A program made the translations under genes and the position numbers. Below are positions 1-10,500 of a stretch of 64,000 nt of DNA, in pieces. Source of the DNA: Zygaena filipendulae (lineage: Eukaryota; Arthropoda; Insecta; Lepidoptera; Zygaenidae); assembly GCA_907165275.2 (NCBI GenBank), contig OU015675.1, positions 5,535,501 to 5,599,500 of the forward strand, given 5' to 3'. How positions within the stretch are numbered: the stretch's first letter is position 1; each line of letters opens with the position of its first letter. The notes beneath the pieces were generated by a model that made no database searches, was not told the DNA's origin, and saw only the letters and a program-made list of their open reading frames with translations.

Positions 1-7
1 TGGAATG

Positions 8-298
8 GGCTTGTCAACCAAATTTGAATACTTAGTATGTCTCGTAGATTACCTAATAAAAAATATTGGACACGTATTATTGAATTTTTTACGTAGTCAA
101 AAAATAACGGAGATGCAATAAGTCATACGTCACGCCGTGCTACAGTTTCTAGCAGGCAATGACGTCAAGACTCAAGAGCCCTCACTCCTATACTTTAATG
201 CGTTTTATCCTGAGGTTTTATCTTAGTATTTTCAATAAATTGAAAAAGTATAAAATATGGGCCTATTTTTTTTTAAATAGAATTTTGATTTTCACACC
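8..298 (+). mobile_element. AGTCCGTC-type MITE, degraded copy 1
   Basis: This copy shares the blocks AAATATTGGACACGTATT, CAAAAAATAACGG, GACGTCA and CTTTAATGCG in the same order with copies at 29.1, 35.3, 48.6 and 50.9 kb. It lacks clear terminal repeats, so the boundaries are approximate. No coding capacity is seen; a 90-codon open frame across it is not conserved in the other copies. Confidence 0.6.
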
Positions 299-1060
299 CC
301 GGATACAAGCCTATACTGAAATTAGCGTGGGTGAAATCAAGATTTCCTGCAGTGTACAAATAAGACAAGTTTTGTCCACTGTGGCCTTACTTGAAATTAT
401 ATCTTGTCTTCCAGGAAGATACGTTGAGTGATCAAGATATGAAGACTGTAAAAATATGTGAACATCCTGTATTGTAGGTAACAAAAAATAATTAATTCAG
501 TAACGTCATGTTTAAAATTAGGTAAGTATAATAAAATTTAATGACTCCTTACCAAATAATCAGAGCAAGTTATACAGTACAATCTTTTGTGTGGCTGTTT
601 TATTCAACTCTATTTTATCCCGTTTTGTAGAGTTGGCACTTTGCCTATTTATATACCTGTAAAAAGCCAATACTGCCTTTAGCAGTCAGATTAAACATTG
701 GACGCTTTTGGTCCTATATCGTATTTATATTGCCGCTTGATCACATTTTGCTATGACGCTCTTAGCCTATGGAATAGTAGATACGTTCTATTTGAACGTG
801 ATATCTATAGGAGTTCAATTTACCAATAGAAAAAGAGGGATACATAGATATATAATATCCAGTCGATTTCCAGAGCTCGGCGAGTACTGAGAAGTGTGCT
901 TAGCCATCACTTAGTGGGCCACTTAACGCCGATATAAAATTATTGCTGGAAATAAATAGAACATCATCGTTAGGTACGATAGTATATCTACTATAATATA
1001 ACATAGGTATGTATTACGTAGTATACTATACTACGAGTATATAAACGCGAAATTTTGTAA
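299..1060. other. AT-rich stretch without recognisable gene
   Basis: I see no long open frame, RNA gene or complete repeat here. The sequence around 960-1050 is rich in TATA/TACGTAGTATAC-like short palindromes. Confidence 0.5.
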
Positions 1061-1065
1061 ATATG

Positions 1066-1254
1066 CATGGATGGATGGATGAATGGACGGATGTTTGTTA
1101 CTCTTTCACTCAAAAACTACTGGATGGATTTGAATAAAACTTTACAATAATATACCTACCTTATACATCAGACTAACACATAGGGTACTTTTTATCCCGG
1201 AATTCCCTCGGGAACTCTGAAATTAACGCGGTTGAAACCGCGGGGCACAGCTAC
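1066..1254 (+). mobile_element. Helitron-like element (HLE) with GGAT microsatellite
   Basis: It starts with an ATGGATGGATGG run followed by TGTTTGTTACTC, passes the conserved CATAGGGTACTTTTTATCC block and ends GAAACCGCGGGGCACAGCTA. Here the usual terminal CTAG is changed to CTAC. It is a non-autonomous copy without coding sequence. Confidence 0.7.
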
Positions 1255-1350
1255 TATAGTATATACGAGGATAGAATAGTATACTATATGTATACAAGTA
1301 TAGTATGCTATATATACTATAACGCTGGGCACAGCTAGTAGGTATTAAGT

Positions 1351-1571
1351 GGACGCAGATAAGCAATAACATGTTCACCCACAAAATTAAGTTATTGATT
1401 CAGAACGATTTATTGAGAGTTAGAGAACGTTTTTTAAGTATGTATTTACCTTATTACATTGTTTAAGTATGTAACTAAAAATGTTGACAGAAAATGGCGC
1501 TATAATATTATAACACGATTTACTCAAAATTTCTCCAGTGTGGGTTAACACACTATTGCTTATCTATGTCC
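1351..1571 (+). mobile_element. MITE family A, copy 1 (221 bp, TSD AAGT)
   Basis: It begins GGACGCAGATAAGCAATAAC and ends TGCTTATCTATGTCC. The two ends form an imperfect inverted repeat of about 34 bp. The direct repeat AAGT flanks both sides (1347-1350 and 1572-1575). Copies with other 4 bp duplications lie at 19.8 and 27.7 kb. The superfamily is not assigned; a 4 bp duplication would fit Sola- or Chapaev-like transposases. Confidence 0.8.
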
Positions 1572-1764
1572 AAGTAGGTATAGATAATATTTTTTGCGCG
1601 CGACTGTTCGCAACTTCGTAACTCGTAAGTAACCGACTTCAGTTAGGTAAATAGGCCTCTGACCTCTAATATCGTGAGGTCGCCAGTTACTCGCTGGCCG
1701 ATAGAATTATTGGCATCGCGGTGTTAGTGTAGTCTCGTGTTTGGAAACTTATTATATTTTTCTA

Positions 1765-2060
1765 CAAGCTGTGCCCCGCAGTTTCAACCCGCGTGAGTTT
1801 CGGAATTGCCACAGGAACTTTTTTTTTCTAAAATAAAAGTAGCCTAAGTTACTCCTTATAATACAAGTCTCCCAGTGAAAGTCCCGTTAAAATCGCTCCA
1901 GCCGTTTCAGAGATTAGCCGGAACAAGCAAACAGACAGACAGACAGAGAAAATCTTTAAAATTTGTTTTTTTTTAATGAAAGTACCGTATAATATAATCG
2001 TATGCATTTAGTGAAAAGCAGTTAATATGGAATTACAAACAGACACTTCAATTTTGTTTA
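1765..2060 (-). mobile_element. Helitron-like element, long variant
   Basis: On the minus strand it ends in a CCGCGG-like hairpin region and CAGCTTG. The body has CCGTTTCAGAGATTAGCCGG, an (ACAG)n microsatellite and a distal CATTTAGTGAAAAGC...ACAGACACTTCAAT block. The same long variant recurs at 4418-4690. MITE A copy 2 is inserted at its distal end. Confidence 0.65.
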
Positions 2061-2294
2061 GACGCAGATAAGCAATAACATGTTAACCCACAAAATTATG
2101 TTATTGATTCAGAACGATTTATTGAGAGTTAGGGAACATTTTTTAACTATGTGTTTACCTTATTACATTGCTTAAATATGCAACTAAATATTGAACATAA
2201 AAAATGTTGATACAAAATGGCGCTCGTACTTTTAAACACGATTTACTCAAAATTTCTCCAGTGTGGGTTAACACACTATTACTTATCTATGTCC
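2061..2294 (+). mobile_element. MITE family A, copy 2, nested
   Basis: The ends GACGCAGATAAGCAATAAC and TTACTTATCTATGTCC match copy 1. It sits inside the distal end of the long Helitron-like variant, and the relative at about 4683-4692 reads straight through TTATTTATAT, giving an unoccupied comparison site. The flanks TTTA/ATTTA are compatible with a 4 bp duplication that has since mutated. Confidence 0.75.
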
Positions 2295-2524
2295 ATTTAT
2301 ATGTAGATATTAGATTAGATAAAGGTAATTAGGATAATTAGGTAAAGTTAAATATCTTATCTAGTGACTATTTTACTATCCATGGTGCATTTCACGTCTT
2401 GGTTCTTTCTCCTCCGGCTAAGAGCCTCTCATCCTGGCCTATTGTTGTTGATGGTGGCTCATATTGCAGGCTTACTCACCTAGCGGTCTTCAGTTCAATT
2501 CCTGACAAAGATTGATAGTAATAA

Positions 2525-2681
2525 TCTTTATAAATAAAAATGAATGTTTGTATGTCTGTCCTCTATGCGTTTCGAAACCATTGGTCCGATTGTGATGAAA
2601 CTTTGGCGGGTTGTTCTGCCTGTGTCAGCAAAGGTTCCTGATTCCAAAACTAACGCGGGTGAAACCGCGGGGCATAGCTAG
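2525..2681 (+). mobile_element. 157 bp short Helitron-like variant, copy 1
   Basis: It begins TCTTTATAAATAAAAATGAA and ends CGCGGGTGAAACCGCGGGGCATAGCTAG, with a T following. A second copy of the same length and nearly the same sequence is at 41,442-41,598. The 5' TC, 3' hairpin and CTAG end between A and T fit Helitron termini. Confidence 0.75.
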
Positions 2682-2999
2682 TAATATTACACTATCATTG
2701 GAAAAGCATTGAATCCTAAGCCTAACCAATAAAGGCGAATGTGAGTTTAGTTCGTTACACTTTCACGCCTTAACTACCTACTCTGCTATCGATCATCATT
2801 CATCATATATGTTTCCATACACGTTATCAGGGCCCAGAGGTACAGACGAGGACATCCCGGAGTTCCCGCGAAAACTCCATCATTATGACCGGTTCGCACG
2901 AGAGTTTAAAAAGCGTGCAGAACATTGAGTTCCGTGTGGTCCAACGCTCAACGTCGAAAATCCATACAACGCTAGACACAAAGACATTCTATAATAAAT

Positions 3000-3122
3000 A
3001 ATATCATTGGCTAGATAAAAAAAGCGCCGCGCTTTAAAAGCGCAGCCTATAATTAGCTAAGTTTCATGTTTTTTTGGTACACATTTCTGATGGCAATAAA
3101 CATTTTATTATTATTATTATTG
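3000..3122 (+). mobile_element. Retroelement 3' tail, (TTA)n
   Basis: GGCAATAAACATTTTATTATTATTATT looks like the polyadenylation signal and simple-repeat tail of a SINE or LINE 3' end. The 5' limit cannot be set from this single copy. Confidence 0.4.
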
Positions 3123-3130
3123 TATAATTA

Positions 3131-3262
3131 CTAGCTGTTCCCCGCGGTTATATTGAAGTTCCCAAGGAAATGCTGGGATGAAAAGTAGCCTATGTCCTTC
3201 TCTGTACTCCTGACAATGTGCATGCAAAATTTCATGATGATTGGTTGAGCCGTTAAGGCGTG
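3131..3262 (-). mobile_element. Helitron-like element, truncated
   Basis: On the + strand it opens CTAGCTGTTCCCCGCGG, then carries CTATGTCCTTCTCTGTAC, the ATGATTGGTTGAGCCG block and AAGGCGTGAAAGCG. The distal microsatellite end is missing. Confidence 0.7.
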
Positions 3263-3356
3263 AAAGCGTGTTAATGAAATGACTTAAAATCGGATACACC
3301 CCTGAAACGGGTCGTGAGAAAAACTCGGTTCATAAATTTATAATTTAGTGTAATCA

Positions 3357-3391
3357 CTCAGACGAAATAAAAACTCTTTATTTCGTCTGAG
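3357..3391. mobile_element. 35 bp palindromic micro-element with 8 bp TSD
   Basis: Two perfect 15 bp arms (CTCAGACGAAATAAA and its complement) enclose a 5 nt loop. TGTAATCA is duplicated exactly on both sides (3349-3356 and 3392-3399). Two further palindromes with the same ends and different 8 bp duplications lie at 27,347 and 28,109. The 8 bp duplication is typical of hAT transposition; there is no room for a gene, so it must be mobilised in trans if it is an element. Confidence 0.7.
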
Positions 3392-3399
3392 TGTAATCA

Positions 3400-3830
3400 G
3401 TACAGAATCTAAGAGTAAGTTTAAATATAACAAAACAATCACTGGCCTTCGCGATCCGTGGTAGACGTAAAGTCCGAAGCTGCAGTGGCATCGCCCAGGG
3501 TGCGAAGATCAGGAAGAAGAAGGAACAGGAACAGCAGAAGATCCAAAGTTTTCAAGTTTCAAGTAAAGATTGTAGATAGGTTGAAGATAGTTTTGATATC
3601 CGAAGAAGGAAGCTGGAATCATTTGTCAACATGAAATTCCTGCCGACAGCGATCCAGGTCTCACGCCACATCACAAAAGACCAGTGAGTGATATAAAAAA
3701 ATTACATGAGACCTGGATCAAGGCTTACAAATATTAAAATATAATGTACAAATAAAAATATTAAATACTTTATTTAATGTGTTTAGAAGATAATTTAATC
3801 ACGGCGTAGTTGCTTTTGAAAAGTTTGTAT
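3400..3830. other. Unassigned intergenic sequence
   Basis: It contains a purine-rich stretch (AGATCAGGAAGAAGAAGG) and no supported gene. A minus-strand open frame at 3799-4062 overlaps repeat remnants and is not convincing. Confidence 0.4.
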
Positions 3831-3834
3831 GGAA

Positions 3835-3888
3835 CAATTTCGGGGGAACTTCGAAATTATCGCAGGTGAAACCGTGCGGGACAGCTAG
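3835..3888 (+). mobile_element. Helitron-like 3' end fragment
   Basis: Only the terminal part is present: GGAACTTCGAAATTAT...GGTGAAACCGTGCGGGACAGCTAG followed by T. Confidence 0.6.
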
Positions 3889-4109
3889 TATAATGTATAT
3901 AATCTGAATCTCGGAAACGGCTCCATCGATTTTCATGAAATTTAGTATGCAGGGGGTTTCGGGGGCGATTAATCGATCTAGCCAGGTTTCATTTTTAGAA
4001 AACGTCGTTTTATCCGTGTTTTCAGGCAATGAAAACTGAGTGTTTGTTTTTCTACTTAACAACAGATGGCGCTATATACAACGAGCGAAGCTCGGTGACC
4101 CAGATATTT

Positions 4110-4199
4110 AATTAATTTAAACATGGCGCAATCGATTCGGAAGTCGATTCTAAACAAACTACTTACTAGTTTTTAATCAATTCATTAATAATACGTTGT
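4110..4199 (+). mobile_element. TIR family B, 3' end fragment
   Basis: It has ATCGATTCGGAAGTCGATTC, TACTAGTTTT and an ATTCATTAATAATACGTTG end followed by TATA. It matches the right part of the intact nested element at 62,309-62,651 and the minus-strand copy at 45.8 kb. Confidence 0.6.
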
Positions 4200-4417
4200 A
4201 TAATATAAGTAAGGAATAAGGATAATTGTAATACCACATATTATATGTATGGTAATACATGCTGATTGTGTTTAGCTTTTGTAAATACCTAAAACCAACC
4301 ACGGCCCGGTGACAAAGGAACGCAATCTTATTCAGGCGTTGTGTGGCCATAAAATCAATGTATGTACAAAGTTACCTACTTTCATTATTTTTTTACGTTT
4401 TAGGTTTTATTTTATTA

Positions 4418-4690
4418 CTAGCTATGCCCCGTGGTTTCACCCGCGTGAGTTTCGGGATTCCTGCAGGAGCGATTACTTTCTAAAGTTACTTCTTATAACA
4501 TCAGTTATCTTCCATTGAAAGTCACGTTAAAATCAGTCCAGCCGTTTCAGAGGTAAGCCGGAACAAACAGACAGATAGAGAAAAATTTTAAAAATTGATA
4601 TTTTTATGTAAATAACGTATAATATACTTTCATATGCATTTAGTGAAAAGCTATTAATTTGGAATTACAAACAGACACTTCAATGTTATT
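4418..4690 (-). mobile_element. Helitron-like element, long variant, copy 2
   Basis: On the + strand it opens CTAGCTATGCCCCGTGGTTTC, continues through CCGTTTCAGAGGTAAGCCGG and ends in ACAGACACTTCAATGTTATTTATAT. Its distal end is uninterrupted, unlike the relative at 1765-2060, so it serves as the empty-site comparison for MITE A. Confidence 0.65.
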
Positions 4691-4938
4691 TATATCTATT
4701 ATTATATAGGTATGTATTATGTAGTATAGACACATATAGATGTATAGTCTATCTATATATATAGACTATCGCAGATGGCCACACTGTCAACTAGCTACTA
4801 GCTAGGAACTTACCTGAAGAGGGTTGCTTACTTCTAAAGAAGAACCTGACGTCAACGGTTTTTATTTTACGGTTTTGTATAAACCAGATAAACTATAGAG
4901 TATGAGCTAGGCACTTCCCTAGGGAGTAGGGTCATCGC

Positions 4939-5173
4939 ATCGACCACACAGCCCATAGACGCCTAATGTTTGATTTTGCGTATTGAATGCATTCTGGCAA
5001 CTAGCTGAGGTAAGAGAGGCGGGGTTGCAACGCCGTGATTGGTTAATTCAAGGCCACACGCGCTAGTTACACGCCGTGATTGGCTAATTCACATTTATAT
5101 CGGAACTATAAGTCAGATGTGTTGACAGGAGCCATTCGCCTGTTATTAGGCGTCTATGGGCTGTGTGGTCGAT
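4939..5173. mobile_element. TIR element with perfect 29 bp TIRs and 10 bp TSD (MULE-like?)
   Basis: The arm at 4939-4967 (starting ATCGACCACACAGCCC) is the exact reverse complement of 5145-5173. Immediately outside both arms is the 10 bp direct repeat GGGTCATCGC (4929-4938 and 5174-5183). The 235 bp interior has a doubled GCCGTGATTGGYTAATTCA motif and no transposase. A duplication of 8-10 bp with longer TIRs is typical of Mutator-like elements; that assignment is inference. Confidence 0.75.
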
Positions 5174-5221
5174 GGGTCATCGCTTCCAGTGTGTTAGTAG
5201 ACGTCGTGTGAGTGTGACGTG

Positions 5222-5400
5222 TGTTACCCCTTGGCCACAGCCACGGCGGCGGCAGCGAAAACAAATGGTAGACAACATAAGAAGTTGGCCACAGCCAAGC
5301 CACAGCTATCAGCGGAGCGGGCTGTGGCCTATTATGTTGTCTAGTGTCTATACCATTTGTTTTTGCAGCTGCGGCCGCCGCCGAGACTGTGGCGCCGCCC
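5222..5400. mobile_element. GC-rich foldback element
   Basis: The left half (GGCCACAGCCACGGCGGCGG, AACAAATGGTAGACAACATAA) is mirrored by the right half (TTATGTTGTCTAG..ACCATTTGTTTTTGCAG, GGCCGCCGCCGAGACTGTGGC). Inner GGCCACAGCC / GGGCTGTGGCC arms also pair. The 87-codon open frame across it is a product of the palindrome and is not called as a gene. Confidence 0.65.
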
Positions 5401-5570
5401 TTATGCTACTGCTCCACCTGCGTTAACGTTAACGTTGATGTTAATGTCCAACTACGCGTTAATTAACGCATTAAAATACGTGTTGGCTATATTTAGTTTG
5501 CAACGAGCCGTTAAGCGTTAATTTCTAGTGAAATAACGCGTTAACACAAAATGGAGTTCGAAGCTTCAAA
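5401..5570. repeat. GTTAAC/GCGTTAA-rich sequence split by the LTR element
   Basis: It has GTTAACGTTAACG and several GCGTTAATTAACGC-type words. Similar TTAACG/TTAGCGC words resume beyond the LTR element at about 13,860-14,000, so the retrotransposon probably landed inside a repetitive, partly inverted sequence. Confidence 0.4.
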
Positions 5571-5574
5571 CAGC
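5571..5574. repeat. Target-site duplication of the LTR element (left)
   Basis: CAGC lies directly before the left LTR and is repeated at 13,654-13,657 directly after the right LTR. Confidence 0.85.
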
Positions 5575-6245
5575 TGTTGTGTGCCGACGTGCCGTAGTCA
5601 GAGAGGAGTGAAGACACAATTGATACAACAGACACAGGATTTTATATAGAGTTTATATTATGAACCAGATACTAGGTTATAATAACTACAATATAAAATA
5701 TAGAATAACTTACGCGAGATCAACTTTACACGCGGGGGGTGTCACTATGACTCGTGTTGCGTGGTTGAAGGTGGGTAACTAACTGACTACTCCAAACTTC
5801 CCTCGCACTAAGCACGACTCTCAAAATAATGAACTACACATTTACAAAAGGTCTTATAACAAAGGTACTGGAACGTTACATAAAAACAATAGAAACAAAA
5901 CATCTTTCACTCCAAGGAGCGGTACAGCAAAGGGTGCTGCGTGCAGATGTTACTAACGATAGGTAATTAACTAGCTATTGCTGTTTGTGCTACACAATGA
6001 ACCTTAATAAACCTTTGTCTCATCTAGGTCCTAAAACTGATAAAACCTTTTCTAAAAAAAATACAAGATTCATACTGTAAAACCAATAACACAAAGTGAA
6101 TGAAAACAATGAGAAGAAACTTAGATAATAGCTTAATGTTACCGAACGTGGGAACAATGACGCTTTACAGAATTGAAAAAGAAATATTTAAAGAAATGTT
6201 TACTAATAAAATTTAACATGGCAACAGACCCCACAGTACATTACA
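5575..6245 (-). repeat. 3' LTR (element sense)
   Basis: This 671 bp repeat is identical by eye to 12,983-13,653. Its + strand ends are TGTTGTGTGCC and CAGTACATTACA, so the element reads TG...CA at both ends. Confidence 0.95.
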
Positions 6246-6260
6246 ATCCTCCCCTTTTAG
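6246..6260 (-). other. Polypurine tract of the LTR element
   Basis: On the minus strand AAAAGGGGAGGAT abuts the LTR, the expected plus-strand primer position in reverse transcription. It lies about 220 bp beyond the env stop codon. Confidence 0.8.
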
Positions 6261-6483
6261 AGTGAAAACGAAAGTTTTCATCAATATCATTATTGTTACT
6301 TATACATTTAAAACATAATTATGCTTAATCATATCATACTAATCATCTTACTTTTCTAATAGTTACAATATCATAAAATCATTACATAAGACATCAAATT
6401 ACAAAATACAAAACTGATAAAAACATTAAAACATTAATGTTGTATAAACTAACTAAACGCTTATTTGATTCCATTGTTAATAA

Positions 6484-7548
6484 TTATGACACCTTCAATT
6501 GAGCTATTCTACTACTGCGTCTCAATGGTGTTGCTGTAGTAACAGTATCATTTAAACTTGAACTAGGGATATCACTCATTTCAATATCTACTCTTTCTGG
6601 ACTATTGACTTTCAAAGTTACACAATTGGTTATCCTAGCACAACAAGTTTTACTATCTTCCAAGGCTAGCGTTCGTCCTCGTGACGTACAGAAAAATTTT
6701 CGTTTTAACAAATATTTACCAAGTCTATACAAAATGTAAAAACTTATTACCTTAATTACAGACATAAATATGTAAATAAAATAGTAATTACCAACGACCT
6801 TGTTAAATAGATTATTGTTTTGCATCTCATCAATAATACTGTTAATTTTATCTATCTTATGGCTTGCCACATTTAAATCTTCTAAATCTAGATGCACTCC
6901 ATTCAATGGGATGAAATTTATTTTATGTTCAAATGTTTTATTTTTTAATTTCTTACAACATTCGTCGTTTGTTATATCAAAGTCTGGTAGTAATGATAAA
7001 TGGTTAGAAGTTATATCACTATTTGAAGATTGTAAAATTACATTAGGTGTATAAAATTTACAATTTTTATCTAATTTTAATAAACCTGTATTCGAGATTT
7101 CGATATCATGTGGTTCTTCATTTTTACAATTAATTGTAGCTAAGATTCTTCTTGGAGTTACAAATAACCATTGATTTTTATTATACATATTAAACCATAA
7201 TTCGTTTTGTATTGAAGTGATTCTAGTGTCACATGTTGAAGGTATTTGATAATTATTTCCTAATAAAAGATCAGTTTCACAGCTCGTCTTTGCATGTACA
7301 GAGTATAAAGGTTGACTTATCTTACAAATAAACTTATTATTAATTAACCTTTTGCATTCATTTATATTATCTAGCGAGGCATAATGAATCTTATTACTTG
7401 ACAGTAATAAATATTTCTCCGTAGGTAAAATAAAAAGAAATGTATTATTTTTATTTAATATCGGAACAGGTACTAAGTTATATAAATCATACGTTTGCTG
7501 AGTTATCAAAGGTGTTTTAATTACGAATACTATATAAGCTGGCTGCGA
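6484..7548 (-). pseudogene. env: Env (fusion-protein-like), N-terminally shortened and frame-broken
   Basis: The open frame runs from just after a TAG at 7549-7551 to the stop at 6484, about 354 codons. It has no ATG near its beginning; the first in-frame Met is about 108 residues after the TTG at 7507-7509. Visible traits are paired cysteines, N-glycosylation sequons, one hydrophobic membrane segment followed by a basic YLLKRK stop-transfer, and a cytoplasmic tail. This fits the C-terminal half of an insect retroviral fusion-type envelope. The region expected to carry the cleavage site and fusion segment is absent, and the signal-peptide frame upstream is out of phase. I therefore call it a defective envelope gene. 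Confidence 0.75.
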
Positions 7549-7594
7549 CTACTTGAAGAAGCGCAACTGCTAACAGCAAGATTTTGAAGTTCAT
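7517..7594 (-). pseudogene. Env signal-peptide remnant, 25 codons then stop
   Basis: An ATG overlapping the pol stop codon opens a 25-residue peptide: a basic start (MNFK), a long Leu/Val/Ala core and a small-residue region ending VVAA. TAA follows at 7517-7519. TTTCAG directly precedes the ATG and would serve as the splice acceptor of a subgenomic env mRNA. The frame differs from that of the env body. A single-base shift alone would link the frames but would not supply the missing ectodomain. Confidence 0.7.
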
Positions 7595-10500
7595 CCTGAA
7601 ACAAACGCATGTTTCAGTCGGTTTGTATGAACACGCATTTTCTTATTTTTCACTTGTAAAGTGACGTTAACTTTAGAATTGATTGCTATAATGTCGTAAG
7701 GACCTAACCAGTATTTTGCTAACTTTTTCGTCTTTCCTAACCGAACTTGTTCGTTGCTTAAATATACCTTATCTCCTATTTTAAATTCTATGTACCTAGA
7801 TTTCTTGTCATATAATCTTTTATTTGTTTCCTTTGAATCAATAATATTTTTTCTAGCTAGTTCACGCGATTTCCTTAATTTTAATAATAAATCATCTACA
7901 TAATTATCGTAAGAATACTTGAATTCTGTTTCTTTAGTAATTGAACTAGGTAAACATGCTTTGAAACCAAATATAAGTTCAAATGGGGTATAACGTGTTG
8001 TACTATGCACGTTAGTATTGTATGAAAACATTGCGAAGTCTATCCAACGATCCCAATTATTTTGATCTTCGTTAACGTAATGTTTAAGATAGTCTGCTAG
8101 TGTACTATGACTTCTTTCTAAAGCTCCATTGGACTGAGGGTGATACGCACTTGTATTAATTTTCTTCATTTTAAATAATTTCGATATTTCTTTTATTAAA
8201 TTTGACATAAAATCTGCACCTTGGTCTGTGAGTACTACTTCGGGTATACCAAATTTACAAATAAAATTTCTGACAAAACAGTCAGCTATTGTTTCCGCAT
8301 CGTGTTTAGGTAATGGATATGCTTGTGAAAATTTAGTTAGATCGTCTTGCAAAGTCAAGATATATTTATTACCATTTTCTGTTAAGGGCAATGGACCTAC
8401 AATGTCTAAACAAACTTTTTCAAACGCATTTGTTGCTGTAGTTGTTATTTCCATGGGTTGTTTAGTTTTCTTTCTATTTAATTTATTTTCTTGGCACGAC
8501 TTACATTTTTTTATAAATTCAGCGATGTCTTGTTTCATGGTTTTCCAGTAGTAATTAGACTTAATTTTCTTATAAGTTTTATGAAATCCTGTATGACCTG
8601 AGATTGGGTTTGTGTGACACTCATCTAATATTTTTACGATATCTTCCTCTTTTGGAGTGACAACCGTATTGTGATAAACTTTAATTAATATTTTAGTATC
8701 CTTAAATAAAAATCTCAGTATAGTTCTAATTTTATGCCATTTTAAGTTGAGCAATGGTTTTAAGTTTTCCAAACAAAATTCTGTGATATTTTCTTTTATT
8801 AATCGGTCTCTTAAATTCTTTAAAACATTAAAAATATCTTCATAAGAAACTTTTTCCCAATTATTAACCCTAGTAAACGCGAAAAATGTTAATTTATTAT
8901 TACTTCCTCTAGATGCTAATATATCATATAACTTGGCGTTCCGTGCTTTTAATTCTGATATACTATTTTCATATAGTTTTAATTGTTCCTCGTTAATGGG
9001 ATCTAAATCGCATGATGTAAAAATTACTTTGTTACAGTTAGATGGGGGAATACCTCTATGTTCTTCTAAGTTTTTAGTTAGAATCGGGCGTCTTTTAATT
9101 TCTTCTAAGAAGGATGAGTAACTTTCGTGTTTTCTTGTTAAAATATTTATTTTCACCATATCATTCTCCGGCATAATACGACTCAATGCATCTGCGTTAT
9201 TATTTAATTTTCCTTTTTTATATATTATCTTATAATCGTATTCTTCTAATAACAGTCTCCATCTGACCAATCTCGATCCTGGGTCTTTAACGTTAAATAG
9301 CCATTCCAGTGGCTTATGGTCTGTGACAATCGTAAACTGTCGACCATATAAATAGGGTCTGAAATGTTTAACTGACCAAACTATTGCTAGCAATTCTTTT
9401 TCTGTTGTTGAGTAATTAACTTCCGCTTTGTTTAGTGTTCTACTCGCGTAGGCTATAGGGAGATCGGAATCTGTACAGTTCTGTGATAAAACACTACCTA
9501 CAGCGTAATTACTTGCATCAGTTGTTAGTATAAAAGGTTTGCTGAAATCCGGATATTGTAGAATGGGCTTTTGACATAATTTTAATTTTAATGTTTCAAA
9601 TGAATCTTGTTGTAAACTAGTCCAAATAAAAGGTATGTCTTTCTTAAGAAGCTTTGTTAAGGGTTGTGTTAATTTGCTAAAGTTTCCGATAAATCTTCTA
9701 TAGTAACCTGCCAAACCTAAGAAACTTTTAATATCTTTTTCATTTTTAGGTATAGGGAAATTCTTTACTGCTTCTATCTTTTTTGGGTCTGGTTCAACTC
9801 CATTTTGAGTGATTAAGTGTCCTAAATACATAACTTCTCTTTTTAAAAACTCGCACTTATCTGGTTGTAACTTTAATTTATTTTTCGATAGTCTTTCAAA
9901 TATTTCTTTTAATTTATTATTGTGATCTTCTAATGAATTACCATAAACAACTATGTCATCTAAATAAACAAAACACTTTAAACCTTGTAAACCTACTAAA
10001 ACATTATTCATTAACCTTTGAAAGGTACTTGGAGCATTCTTAAGACCGAATGGCATTCGCGTAAATTCGTAGTGACCTAACGGTACACTAAACGCTGTTT
10101 TAGCTTGATCTCTCGGGTGCATTTTAATTTGATGAAATCCAGATGCTAGATCTAATGTAGTAAAATATTTACTATGTCCTAACTGATCTAAAATATCATT
10201 TATTTGGGGCAAGGGATAAACATCTCCTATACTGTTGTCATTTAATTTTCTAAAATCTATCACGAGTCTCCATTTCTTTTTACCAGACGCATCTTCTTTT
10301 TTGGGGACAATCCATACTGGTGAGTTCCAGGGACTATTGGAAGGTTTAATAATGTTATCTTTTAATAATTTATTTACTTGGTCATGAACTTCTTCTTTTA
10401 GAGCTTCTGGGTATCTATACGATTTAGTGTTAATTGGACGTTCATTTTCAAGGGGTATCTCGTGCATGACAATATCTGTGGCGGTTAGACTATCGCCTTC

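Noticed and set aside
5163..5426. 87-codon plus-strand frame
   Set aside because: It crosses the end of one TIR element and a GC-rich foldback; no domain.
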